Translations under genes and position numbers: made by a program
DNA from: an uncultured Bacteroides sp.
Lineage (GTDB): Bacteria; Bacteroidota; Bacteroidia; Bacteroidales; Bacteroidaceae
Length of the DNA: 64,000 nucleotides
Direction of reading: 5' to 3'
NCBI GenBank assembly: GCA_945833835.1
Contig: CAMAFR010000003.1
Location: 24,682-88,681 of the forward strand
The notes under the pieces: model-generated
What the model was told of the DNA's origin: nothing
What the model saw: the letters and a program-made list of their open reading frames with translations, nothing else
Databases searched by the model: none
Shown here: positions 26,224 to 34,896 of the stretch, piece by piece
Numbering within the stretch: the stretch's first letter is position 1
Layout of the letters: each line of letters opens with the position of its first letter

Positions 26224-29200
26224 ATGAAAATGACCTACAAGCAAAAACTGTTTGCCGTCTGCGGAGCCACAGCACTGACAACGGCATTGTTGAGTGGCTG
26301 TACAGGAAGCGGTGCTTCGGACGAATCGTACGAACGTTCCTCGTATTACACCCGCGGTATCGGACACTATCCTGGAAATCCGGCAGAAGATTTCTCGCCA
26401 GAACTGCAACCAGACCACAACACCTATCGGAACATTGCCCTGTTACGCACGGCCTACCAGTCTTCTTCACACGACTATAACCTCGTGGCACAATTGGTGA
26501 CCGACGGTATTGTGTCGGATCAGACTCCCCGGTACCTCACCCTTTCCACTCCCGATGGCGAAAAGCCCCGCCGCGAACGGGAATGGATGATAGACTTCGG
26601 TCCTTTCTCGAACAACCTTGTAGAAGGAGATGACACCTACTTGCAGCTGAACCTGCACAACTACACCAAGAAAGCCGACAAGGTAGTGCTCAAAGGAACG
26701 GTAGCCTACGATGGTGCCAAGGCCACCCAAGGATACACGATTGCCCTGCTGGGTTCGAAAGACGGCCAGCAGTGGACCGAACTGGGCAAACAAAGCGGCA
26801 AGGGCTTGCCCGGCAAGGCAGTTCCCTATATGGTCAATTCAGACCCCAACAAACAGAACGAAGAGGGAAACCTGCCTTCACGCCAGCTGGAAGAGACCAT
26901 TGCCCTCGGCCAGACCGACGACTATACATCCTATAAGCTGCAGCTCACACTGCCCGGTGCTGCCTATTGGCGCATCCATGACCTCGATTTCTTCTGCCAC
27001 AACGAAGAAGTCGACCTGAAGCCCTCACAATATTTCAACAGCACCTGGATGAGTGCCGGCAACGGGGAGGAATGGATTTATGTAGACCTCGGCAGCCCGT
27101 CCACCTTCGACAAAGTCGTACTGCGCTGGACTGCCAAAGCCGAAAAAGGGAAAATCCAGAGTTCCGATGACGCCCAGCAATGGAAAGACCTGGGTGACCT
27201 GCCCGGAGGAGCAGACCTGACCGATGAAATCAACGTCAATGGCAAAGGCCGCTATGTACGTGTGCTGATGACACAAGCCGGCGACAATGCCCACTATATG
27301 TTGAGCGAGCTCGAAGTCATGGGCAAAGGCGGGCTCACCGCCCGCCCCGCAGCACAGCCTGCCGGCAAAAACAATCGCGAAATCCGTCTGTCGGGGGGCA
27401 ACTGGCGGCTGCAACGTGCCTCGGAAGTGACAGCCACCGGCGAAGAAATCTCTACGGACCACTTTATTCCTGAAGGCTGGATTACCGCCACCGTACCGGG
27501 TACTGTCTTGAGCAGCTACCGCAACATTGGCGCACTGCCCGACCCCAACTACGCCGACAACCAGCTGCACATCTCCGAATCCTTCTTCTGGAGCAATTTC
27601 TGGTACCGCGACGAATTCGACATTCCCGCCGACTTCAAGCAGGATCGTCTGTTCCTGAACTTCGACGGCATCAACTGGAAAGCCAATATCTATATGAACG
27701 GACAGCGGCTGGGCCGTATCGAAGGCGCTTTCAAACGAGGTATCTTCGATGTGACCGACATTGCAGTGGCCGGCAAGAACGTCGTTGCCGTAGAAATCAT
27801 CAAGAACAGCCATATCGGTGCCATCAAGGAGAAGAACAAGCAAAGCACCGACTTCAACGGAGGTATTCTCGGAGCTGACAACCCGACCTTCCATGCCACC
27901 ATCGGGTGGGACTGGATTCCGACCATGCGCGGACGCAACATCGGTATCTGGAACGATGTGCATCTCACCACAACCGGCAAGGTGACGGTGGCAGACCCCT
28001 TTGTACAGAGCGTGCTTCCTTTGCCCGACACGACCCGTGCCGCCGTCACTACCGGTATCATTGTCAAGAACCATGATGCCGCCGACGTGAAAGGCGTACT
28101 GCAAGGACAGCTGGGCGACATCCGCTTCGAACAGCCCGTCGAGCTGAAAGCCGGTGAAGAAAAGACCGTCACCTTTGACCCCGCCCACTTTGCCCAACTG
28201 AACATCCAGCAACCCAAGCTGTGGTGGCCGGTAGGTTACGGAGCTCCTCATCTGTATGATGCCAACTTTACGTTCAAGATAGCAGACAAGGTGTCGGACC
28301 AGCGTGATTTCAAGGCAGGTATCCGCCAAATGACCTTCAATGAAAACAACCACATCCTCAACCTGTACATCAACGGACGTCGCTTCATCGGCCGTGGTGG
28401 CAACTGGGGATTCAGCGAATCGAACCTGAACTACCGCGGACGGGAATACGAAACCGCTGTCGCCTATCATGCCGATATGCACCTCACCATGATGCGTAAC
28501 TGGGTGGGTATGATTGGTGATGAAGAGCTTTATGAGGCCTGCGACCGTCACGGTGTCATGATCTGGCAGGACTTCTGGCTGGCCAACCCGTGCGACGGAC
28601 CCGACCCCTACTATCCCGAAATGTTCATTGACAATGCGGAAGACTATGTGAAGCGCATCCGCAGCCATGCCTCCATCGGTCTGTATTGCGGACGCAACGA
28701 AGGATTCCCGCCCGAAAAGATAGACAAAGCCCTCCGGCGCATTGTCAAAGAACAGCACGGTGACCTGCACTACATCCCCAGCTCAGCCGATGACGTAGTG
28801 AGCGGACACGGTCCCTACCGCATGTTGCCTGCCAAGACCTACTTCACGATGGAAACCGGCAACGACAAGTTCCATAGCGAACGGGGTATGCCCAACGTGC
28901 TGACGTATGAAAGTTTCCAGCGTACCTTCTCGCCCGCAGGACTTTGGCCACAAGACCACGAATGGGGTATGCATGACTACACCTTGCAAGGCGCACAGGG
29001 TGCCACCTCCTTCAATGAAATCATCGCCACCGGCTACGGACAGCCGCAGAACGTACGCGAGTTTGCCGAACTGGCCCAGTGGGTGAATTACGACGGACAC
29101 CGCAGTATGTTCGAATCGCGCAGCAAAAACCGTATGGGACTCCTCATGTGGATGAGCCATCCCTGCTGGCCGTCAATGGTATGGCAGACCTACGACTACT

Positions 29201-29838
29201 ATTTCGAGCCTACCGCCGCCTATTTCGGCATCAAGAAGGCCTCTGAGCCGCTCCACATCCAATGGAATCCCGCCAACGAGGAAATCGAAGTAGTCAACTA
29301 CAGTGCCGGTACCCATCAAGGACTGACCGCCAAAGTACAGTTGCTCAACATGGACGGAAGTCTGGCCTGGGAAAAGGAAACAACAGTGGACAGCCAGGAA
29401 GACACGACCGTCAAATGCATCCGGATGGAATATCCGGCCGCTATCAGCGAAGTACATTTCCTGAAGCTGACCTTGAAAGAGGGTGACCGACTGGTGTCCG
29501 ACAATTTCTATCACCGTACACTGAAAGAAAACAACTACCAAGCCCTGAAGCAACTGCCGAAAGTGAAACTGAATGTCGACTTCCAGAGCCATCAGGAGGC
29601 CAACGGCGATTGGACGGCTACGGCGGTGGTAGAAAACCCCACACAGACGCCTGCCCTGCTCATCCGTCTGAATGTGACGGGCAACAAGGACGGCCTGCAA
29701 ATCCTCCCGATGTTCTACGGAGACAACTATTTCTCACTCCTGCCGGGTGAAAAGAAGACCGTCAGCCTCCGCTGGAAAGACGTGGATACCCGAGGCAACG
29801 CTCCGCAACTGACCGTCAGCGGATACAACGCCGAATGA
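26224..29838 (+). CDS. glycoside hydrolase family 2 lipoprotein, exo-beta-glucosaminidase/mannosidase-like
   Basis: Large secreted enzyme of 1204 residues. It begins with a lipoprotein signal peptide (lipobox LLSGC, Cys26), followed by two discoidin/F5-8C-like modules (about residues 65-260 and 275-375) and then the GH2 sugar-binding, Ig-like and TIM-barrel domains from about 390. The acid/base candidate is E826 in CGRNEG and the nucleophile candidate is E896 in TYESFQ. Their 70-residue separation resembles exo-beta-D-glucosaminidase and beta-mannosidase branches more than LacZ. It probably sits on the cell surface and trims terminal sugars. The gene is monocistronic with a terminator; no SusC/D partner is adjacent. 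Confidence 0.85.
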   Translation: MKMTYKQKLFAVCGATALTTALLSGCTGSGASDESYERSSYYTRGIGHYPGNPAEDFSPELQPDHNTYRNIALLRTAYQSSSHDYNLVAQLVTDGIVSDQTPRYLTLSTPDGEKPRREREWMIDFGPFSNNLVEGDDTYLQLNLHNYTKKADKVVLKGTVAYDGAKATQGYTIALLGSKDGQQWTELGKQSGKGLPGKAVPYMVNSDPNKQNEEGNLPSRQLEETIALGQTDDYTSYKLQLTLPGAAYWRIHDLDFFCHNEEVDLKPSQYFNSTWMSAGNGEEWIYVDLGSPSTFDKVVLRWTAKAEKGKIQSSDDAQQWKDLGDLPGGADLTDEINVNGKGRYVRVLMTQAGDNAHYMLSELEVMGKGGLTARPAAQPAGKNNREIRLSGGNWRLQRASEVTATGEEISTDHFIPEGWITATVPGTVLSSYRNIGALPDPNYADNQLHISESFFWSNFWYRDEFDIPADFKQDRLFLNFDGINWKANIYMNGQRLGRIEGAFKRGIFDVTDIAVAGKNVVAVEIIKNSHIGAIKEKNKQSTDFNGGILGADNPTFHATIGWDWIPTMRGRNIGIWNDVHLTTTGKVTVADPFVQSVLPLPDTTRAAVTTGIIVKNHDAADVKGVLQGQLGDIRFEQPVELKAGEEKTVTFDPAHFAQLNIQQPKLWWPVGYGAPHLYDANFTFKIADKVSDQRDFKAGIRQMTFNENNHILNLYINGRRFIGRGGNWGFSESNLNYRGREYETAVAYHADMHLTMMRNWVGMIGDEELYEACDRHGVMIWQDFWLANPCDGPDPYYPEMFIDNAEDYVKRIRSHASIGLYCGRNEGFPPEKIDKALRRIVKEQHGDLHYIPSSADDVVSGHGPYRMLPAKTYFTMETGNDKFHSERGMPNVLTYESFQRTFSPAGLWPQDHEWGMHDYTLQGAQGATSFNEIIATGYGQPQNVREFAELAQWVNYDGHRSMFESRSKNRMGLLMWMSHPCWPSMVWQTYDYYFEPTAAYFGIKKASEPLHIQWNPANEEIEVVNYSAGTHQGLTAKVQLLNMDGSLAWEKETTVDSQEDTTVKCIRMEYPAAISEVHFLKLTLKEGDRLVSDNFYHRTLKENNYQALKQLPKVKLNVDFQSHQEANGDWTATAVVENPTQTPALLIRLNVTGNKDGLQILPMFYGDNYFSLLPGEKKTVSLRWKDVDTRGNAPQLTVSGYNAE

Positions 29839-29891
29839 CCGACGGACATCTCAGCTTCAAAACGGAGTGATTCCCATTGAGGCATAAGCCA

Positions 29892-29940
29892 GGAGAGAGT
29901 GTGTCAAACCATCAGGAATGACACACCCTCTCCTTCTTTT
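29892..29940 (+). terminator. intrinsic terminator after the GH2 gene
   Basis: GGAGAG-GTGTGTCA-type arm at 29892-29906 pairs with TGACACACCCTCTCC at 29919-29933 (one mismatch), followed by TTCTTTT. The GTGTGTCA/TGACACAC core recurs in the terminator at 53858-53907. Confidence 0.82.
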
Positions 29941-30434
29941 GATTTCCCCCTAAGAATGTCCCAATACGGTAAGACAGGAAATCGGAAGATAGAAATTTTC
30001 ATACATCAGCTCCTACTGACAACCGCTATGGTTTGCAGATACAGATGGAATAGCTGTCGTTCATCGGATGCTGACAGCGGGCCCGACACTCCCAATCGTT
30101 CATTCCCGTTCAACAACCGTTCGGAAAAAGCAGTCATCCACCCACTTTTCACACGCTCTCGTTCCTACCTTCTCAGGACGTACGTCCAGAGGGGTTTAGT
30201 ACGTACGGGCATAGCTCCTCTGGACGTACGGGCATGGCACCTTTGAACGTACGTCTATAGACCCTTTGGACGTACATCTATAGTTCACCTGGACGTACGC
30301 CGTGAGAGAGGCATGTTTTTCGTGAATTTTATCAGACACTTTCTGCTTGATGCGCTGCACCAGCAGACCGTCTTGTCAAATGCTGGAATGGGCGGATGAG
30401 GGAACGAAGCTATGAGCGTGAAGGCTCCCCAGCG
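29941..30434. other. gene-free region between the GH2 and Nudix regulator genes
   Basis: No credible gene. 29941-30175 shows no structure I can name; an open frame at 29899-30246 has no family features and runs through the terminator and repeats, so it is dismissed. 30176-30313 is a regular 23-bp repeat array (separate entry). 30314-30434 precedes the regulator gene's 3' end and shows nothing further. Confidence 0.6.
30176..30313. repeat. six-copy 23-bp tandem array with ACGTACG core
   Basis: The heptamer ACGTACG (ACGTACA in copy 5) starts at 30178, 30201, 30224, 30247, 30270 and 30293, exactly 23 bp apart. The core contains the palindrome CGTACG. The 14-16 bp between cores diverge, but copies share a GGCATnG or CTATAG segment and a CCT near the unit end. 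The positions one unit before and one unit after lack the core, so the array has six units. It lies downstream of both convergent genes (GH2 and Nudix regulator). Confidence 0.9.
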
Positions 30435-31145
30435 TCAGGAATGGTGGGCAATGTGGTTGGCGATAATGCTGAATTTGGGTGCCTTCTGATAAGCACGGGC
30501 ATTGAACCTGTACAAGGCCGCTCCCCGCTTCGAGGTTTTCTTATCCACTCTTCCTGTCTTTTCTACAAACCCCATTTCGGCCACCTTCTTTCGGAAATTG
30601 CGCTTATCGAGTACTTCGCCGTAAACGGCTTCATACAGCTGCTGCAACTGGGTCAGTGTGAACATCTTGGGCAACAATTGGAAACCCACCGGCTCAGTCG
30701 CTGCTTTCCGCTTCAACAATTCGCGCGCCTGACACACCATGTCCGCATGGTCAAAAATCAACGGGGGCACGTCCTTCATCTTTACCCAGCAGGCATGGTG
30801 CGCCTGTATCAGTGCGGTGTCATTGTCACGGATATTCATCAACGCATAATAGGCGATAGATATCACCCTCGCTCCCGGATCACGCTCCACAGCCGTATAG
30901 GCCTTGACCTGCTCCATATAGACCTTGTCCAACCCGGTCAATTCCTTCAGTACCCGCCGGGCCGCCTCATCAGCACTCTCCTCCTCCTGCACAAAACCTC
31001 CCATCAGTGACCATTCACCCTTGGCCGGTTCTATCATCCGCTTCACCAACAACAGGTGCAGCTCTGCCTCGGCAAAACCGAAAATGATGCAATCCACCGC
31101 CACATATATCTTGGCAGTGCCTATGTAATAATCTTTACCAGACAT
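30435..31145 (-). CDS. Nudix-related transcriptional regulator (NrtR/AraR type)
   Basis: A 236-residue protein with an N-terminal Nudix fold (about residues 8-145) and a C-terminal winged-helix DNA-binding domain (about 150-236: LTQLQQLYEAVYGEVLDKRN). The Nudix box (residues 49-71) is degenerate: the catalytic REUxEE core reads R-V-L-K-E-L, so two of three key acidic positions are lost and hydrolysis is unlikely. This matches NrtR/AraR-type repressors that use the fold as an effector sensor; in Bacteroides AraR the effector is L-arabinose. ATG at 31145 is chosen because of the Shine-Dalgarno-like AAAGGAACGG and because the longer frame runs back through the promoter. Effector and targets are unknown. 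Confidence 0.82.
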   Translation of the reverse strand: MSGKDYYIGTAKIYVAVDCIIFGFAEAELHLLLVKRMIEPAKGEWSLMGGFVQEEESADEAARRVLKELTGLDKVYMEQVKAYTAVERDPGARVISIAYYALMNIRDNDTALIQAHHACWVKMKDVPPLIFDHADMVCQARELLKRKAATEPVGFQLLPKMFTLTQLQQLYEAVYGEVLDKRNFRKKVAEMGFVEKTGRVDKKTSKRGAALYRFNARAYQKAPKFSIIANHIAHHS

Positions 31146-31256
31146 TTTTTCCGTTCCTTTCTCTCCAGACTTTTCCCAGCAAGGCGATAGGACCTCCCTT
31201 TTACCGCCCGTTCCTACATTCGAGTGACAGATTCTTTTCAGAATTTTCATTTTCTG

Positions 31257-31288
31257 CAATATTACGAATAAGTGTAAAATCACACCAA
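31257..31288 (-). promoter_or_regulatory. promoter of the Nudix regulator gene
   Basis: On the minus strand TTG (31288-31286), 21-bp spacer, TAATATTG (31264-31257; one mismatch to TAnnTTTG). The predicted leader is about 105 nt. Confidence 0.6.
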
Positions 31289-31440
31289 TTTTATCATCTG
31301 TTTTACAGCATATTTTCAGACGTAAGCAAACCGACTGCCCATAGTCCCTTCCGAACAATCCATTGGGAATGAAAGGGCATTATTGTTCTAATCTGCCGAA
31401 ATATTTCTCCATTTTGCTTCTTCGTTTCCTAAAAACTACA

Positions 31441-31448
31441 TACATTTG
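31441..31448 (+). promoter_or_regulatory. -7 box of the lipoprotein/DUF5723 operon
   Basis: TACATTTG matches TAnnTTTG; the only TTTG upstream is 24 bp away, so the -33 element is uncertain. The leader would be about 70 nt. Confidence 0.6.
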
Positions 31449-31524
31449 CCCCAATGTTATGCTATCAAATCAGCTGACATCTATGTGATGATACTCATTT
31501 AATAACCGTTAAAAACAGAAGCTT

Positions 31525-33327
31525 ATGAAAAGAACATTGCCTTTGCTTTCTTTGCCGATGGCGTTCCTGCTGTTCTCTTGCGTGAACAAGGACTATGACT
31601 TGTCGGACATAGACAGTACTATCGGTGTGAATGTGAACGAACTGACTGTCCCCCTCAACCTGGACGACATCACCCTCGAATCCTTGCTGGACTTGAAAGA
31701 CAACAACCGCATTAAAACCATCAACGGTGAATATGCCATTGTGGAGGACGGCACCTTTACTTCCTCGCCCGTACACGTCAGTGCCATCCGCACCAACGCC
31801 CCCACCGTCAACGCCATACAGGATCTCGTCACCACGACAGTTCCCTCCACCCTGCCGGCCTCCGGCCCCGTGTTCAGCTATCCACTGACTGAAACAAGTA
31901 CGCACGTCAACATCCATGCCGACGAGGTGGACAAAGCCGTCGTGGCCATCACCCATATCGGGACAGAAAAGACGGTCACCCGCATCGAACTGAAGTTCTT
32001 CGACGACAATGACCAACTGAAGGACGTGGTGAAGGAATTCAAGGTGGAAGGACTGAAGATCCAATACCTGAAAGGACTGGATGCCACGTTGGACCATCCG
32101 GACGACACCTATAACCCGGAGACCGGTATCATTACCGTCGCCGACCGGTCCACCAAGAACCACGCCCTGTCGCTCACCGTCACCCTTACCGGCATCGGTG
32201 AAAAGTCGGGCATGGTGTTCGATGCCGACCAACGCACTTTCGATCTCTCGCAAAACTGCCACGCTCTGGCAGGAGCCAAAATCACCGCTTACCGCGAGAA
32301 CCTGACGGACGCTTTTGCCGCCGCCTACGACCCGACTCAGGTTCCCACCGGCATCCAGTATTACTGCCAGCCGGTCATCCCCTCCATCGTGGCCAACCGC
32401 TTCTCGGGACAAGTGAAGTATGACATCGAGGGCATCCAGATTGATCCCGTAGACATGTCGGACATCCCCGACGTGCTGAACCAGACCGGTACAGACATCC
32501 GTCTGGCCAATCCGCAAATCTATCTGCAACTGAACAATCCGGTCAGCCAGTACCAACTGATCTCCACCGCCAACTTGCAGCTCACCTCCCACATAGGCGA
32601 ACAGCAGAAGTCGTTCACCCTCGACAATGCCAACGGCTTCCAGATAGACAAGCCCGACAACCAGCTTTGCCTGTCACCTACCGATCCCGGCACCTATTAT
32701 AAAGGTACCATCGACAAGGACGGAACAACTGCCGAAATCAACTTCGACAAGTCCCGCCATGAGGCCTTCACTACCCTGAGCAACGTGCTGAGCGGCGAAC
32801 GGATTCCGGAAAGCATCGACATCGAGGTGGTAAATCCGCAAATCCCCGTCCAGCCGGTACAGGACTTCCCCTTGGGGCAGGACATCGAGGCCGTCAACGG
32901 CACCTATGTCTTCTATGCCCCGCTCGACCTGACCAAAGACGCGAAAATCAACTACTCCGACACCTTCGACGGCTGGAACGACGAAGACGTGGATGCCATG
33001 GAGATCACCCAGCTCAAAGTAAACGCCAACGCCAGCTCCAAGGTGCCCATGGACCTCACCTTCAGCATCTACCCCATCGACAAAGAAGGCAAGAAAATCA
33101 CCGACAACGGAAAAGAAGTGGTGGGCAAGGTGAGCAAGACCATCACCCCGGGCATGAATGAACCGATAGAAATCATCGTCGAAGGCAGTATCCGTCACAT
33201 TGACGGCATCCTCCTGCAGGCCGACATCAACGGCAGAGAAAACGGGGAACCCCTCCAGCCCGACCAGTCCATCCAGCTGAAGAACGTGAGAATCAAATTG
33301 TCTGGAACCTATATCAAGGAATTGTAA
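31525..33327 (+). CDS. large lipoprotein of unknown function
   Basis: A 600-residue protein with a lipoprotein signal peptide (lipobox LLFSC, Cys19). The rest is a beta-rich, Asp/Thr/Ile-rich sequence without membrane helices, cysteine clusters or catalytic motifs I recognise; the spacing of hydrophobic strands suggests several Ig-like or jelly-roll domains. It starts with the linear motif NKDYDLSDIDSTIG right after the anchor. It is 21 nt upstream of a DUF5723 outer-membrane protein gene and surely co-transcribed. The pair may form a surface complex, with the lipoprotein as exposed or periplasmic partner, but this is inference. Confidence 0.72.
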   Translation: MKRTLPLLSLPMAFLLFSCVNKDYDLSDIDSTIGVNVNELTVPLNLDDITLESLLDLKDNNRIKTINGEYAIVEDGTFTSSPVHVSAIRTNAPTVNAIQDLVTTTVPSTLPASGPVFSYPLTETSTHVNIHADEVDKAVVAITHIGTEKTVTRIELKFFDDNDQLKDVVKEFKVEGLKIQYLKGLDATLDHPDDTYNPETGIITVADRSTKNHALSLTVTLTGIGEKSGMVFDADQRTFDLSQNCHALAGAKITAYRENLTDAFAAAYDPTQVPTGIQYYCQPVIPSIVANRFSGQVKYDIEGIQIDPVDMSDIPDVLNQTGTDIRLANPQIYLQLNNPVSQYQLISTANLQLTSHIGEQQKSFTLDNANGFQIDKPDNQLCLSPTDPGTYYKGTIDKDGTTAEINFDKSRHEAFTTLSNVLSGERIPESIDIEVVNPQIPVQPVQDFPLGQDIEAVNGTYVFYAPLDLTKDAKINYSDTFDGWNDEDVDAMEITQLKVNANASSKVPMDLTFSIYPIDKEGKKITDNGKEVVGKVSKTITPGMNEPIEIIVEGSIRHIDGILLQADINGRENGEPLQPDQSIQLKNVRIKLSGTYIKEL

Positions 33328-33348
33328 TAACTGAAAAAAATTGTCCTT

Positions 33349-34737
33349 ATGAAATTCAACATAAAGTCATTCCTGGCTGCCGTCGTTGTACTGGCACCAG
33401 TTACCGGAGCCGTTGCCCAAAACACCTATTCGGCCTACTTTACAGAAGGCTATACGTTTCGTCATGACATGAACCCAGCCTTCGGCAACGAGAAGAACTA
33501 CGTCTCCATGCCTGCACTGGGTAATGTCAACGTCAGTATGCAAGGCAATCTGGCCGTGGACCACATTCTTTACAACGTGAACGGCAAGACCACGACCTTC
33601 ATGAACCCGAACGTCAACGCACAAGAGTTTCTGAAGCACGTCAATGGCACCAACCGCCTGGGGGCCAACGTCAAGATGGAAATCCTGTCGGGGGGCTTCA
33701 AGGCATTCGGCGGTTACAACACCGTGTCGGTCAACCTGCGCTCTACCGTAGGAACCACCATACCGGGTTCCCTCCTGCGGCTGGCCAAAGAAGGTCCTGC
33801 CAACCAGTCGTATGACATCAGTGACTTCAAGGCACATGCCGACGCATACGCCGAACTGGCCTTCGGACATTCACGGCAGCTCACAGACCAGCTCCGTGTG
33901 GGAGCCAAGGTGAAGTTCCTGCTGGGTGGCGGCAACGTGGACGCCAATTTCGAGAAGGCACAGCTCACGTTGGGCGAAGACCAGTTCACAGCCGTCAGCA
34001 ACGCCCAGGTACAGACCAGCATCAAGGGCTTCTACTACAAGATGGAAGAGAAAATGCGCGGTCCTGAGAACGCACAGACCAAACACACCTACGTGAACGA
34101 TATGGACATAGACGGCGGTGGTCTGAACGGTTTCGGCATGGCCTTGGATTTGGGAGCGGAATACAAGCTCGACAAAGACTGGACCTTCAGCGCCGCCTTG
34201 CTGGACTTCGGCTTCATCAGCTGGAACAACAACATCGTGGCTTCCACCAACGGCGAACGGACCTTCACGACGGACAAATACATCTTTAATATAGATGAGA
34301 ATGCCGACAACAAATTCGGCAATGAAATGGACCGTCTGGGCGAAGGCATCGCCACCCTCTATGAGTTGCAGGACAACGGTGACCAGGGCGGACGCACCAA
34401 GATGCTGGGGGCCACCCTGAACCTGGCGGCACAATACCGTTTCCCCTACTATGACAAACTGACCTTCGGGCTGGTCAACACAACCCGCATCCAAGGCGCT
34501 TATAGCTGGACGGACTTCCGCCTGTCGGCCAACGTGGCTCCGGTCAAGATTTTCTCGGCAGGCGCCAGCCTGGCGGCAGGCAGCTACGGGGTGGCTTTCG
34601 GCTGGATACTGAACCTTCACATGACGGGCTTCAACTTCTACTTAGGCATGGACCGCACCCTGGGTTCGCTGGCCAAACAAGGACTCCCGCTGTCCAGCAA
34701 CGGTAGCGTGAACCTCGGTATCAACTTCCTGTTCTGA
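33349..34737 (+). CDS. DUF5723 family protein, predicted outer-membrane barrel
   Basis: A 462-residue protein with a cleavable signal peptide (cleavage near AVAQ-NTYSAYF). It consists of alternating amphipathic strands rich in Gly and aromatic residues and ends with a Phe (NLGINFLF), as outer-membrane beta-barrels do. The N-terminal block with YFTEGYTFRHDMNPAFG and VSMPALGNVNVSMQGN fits DUF5723 of Bacteroidales, a relative of PorV/FadL-like barrels. Function unknown. It follows the lipoprotein gene and converges on SusD; stem-loops lie between. Confidence 0.75.
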   Translation: MKFNIKSFLAAVVVLAPVTGAVAQNTYSAYFTEGYTFRHDMNPAFGNEKNYVSMPALGNVNVSMQGNLAVDHILYNVNGKTTTFMNPNVNAQEFLKHVNGTNRLGANVKMEILSGGFKAFGGYNTVSVNLRSTVGTTIPGSLLRLAKEGPANQSYDISDFKAHADAYAELAFGHSRQLTDQLRVGAKVKFLLGGGNVDANFEKAQLTLGEDQFTAVSNAQVQTSIKGFYYKMEEKMRGPENAQTKHTYVNDMDIDGGGLNGFGMALDLGAEYKLDKDWTFSAALLDFGFISWNNNIVASTNGERTFTTDKYIFNIDENADNKFGNEMDRLGEGIATLYELQDNGDQGGRTKMLGATLNLAAQYRFPYYDKLTFGLVNTTRIQGAYSWTDFRLSANVAPVKIFSAGASLAAGSYGVAFGWILNLHMTGFNFYLGMDRTLGSLAKQGLPLSSNGSVNLGINFLF

Positions 34738-34773
34738 TCCTCCTGTCCCGGCAGAGCCGGCCAAACATCAAGC

Positions 34774-34811
34774 GAATGCCGCCCGACACATCAACGTGCA
34801 GGACGGCATTC
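34774..34811 (+). terminator. stem-loop after DUF5723 gene
   Basis: GAATGCCG at 34774-34781 pairs with CGGCATTC at 34804-34811, extended by CC/GG with a bulge. No T-run follows. Confidence 0.5.
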
Positions 34812-34856
34812 ATGGTTCAGAACAACGACTCCTAACTTACATTAATTCTATCTTTT

Positions 34857-34884
34857 GTTCCGGCGGGCCTCCACCCGCCGGAAC
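34857..34884 (-). terminator. stem-loop after the SusD gene
   Basis: Perfect 11-bp inverted repeat GTTCCGGCGGG (34857-34867) / CCCGCCGGAAC (34874-34884), starting 13 nt after the SusD stop. The minus-strand tail is A-rich rather than T-rich, so it may be an mRNA 3'-end stabiliser rather than a classic terminator. Confidence 0.55.
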
Positions 34885-34896
34885 TCGTCTGTTCCA

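Larger units (their letters stand above)
31146..31524. other. divergent intergenic region, Nudix regulator / lipoprotein gene
   Basis: A 379-bp AT-rich control region without a gene. It holds a minus-strand promoter for the regulator (31257-31288) and a plus-strand -7 box (31441-31448) for the lipoprotein gene. I found no palindrome strong enough to propose as the regulator's operator and no copy of the ACGTACG array core. Confidence 0.65.

Noticed and set aside
29899..30246. Open frame of 115 residues across terminator and repeat array
   Set aside because: No ribosome site, no family features, and it runs through the GH2 terminator and half of the ACGTACG array.
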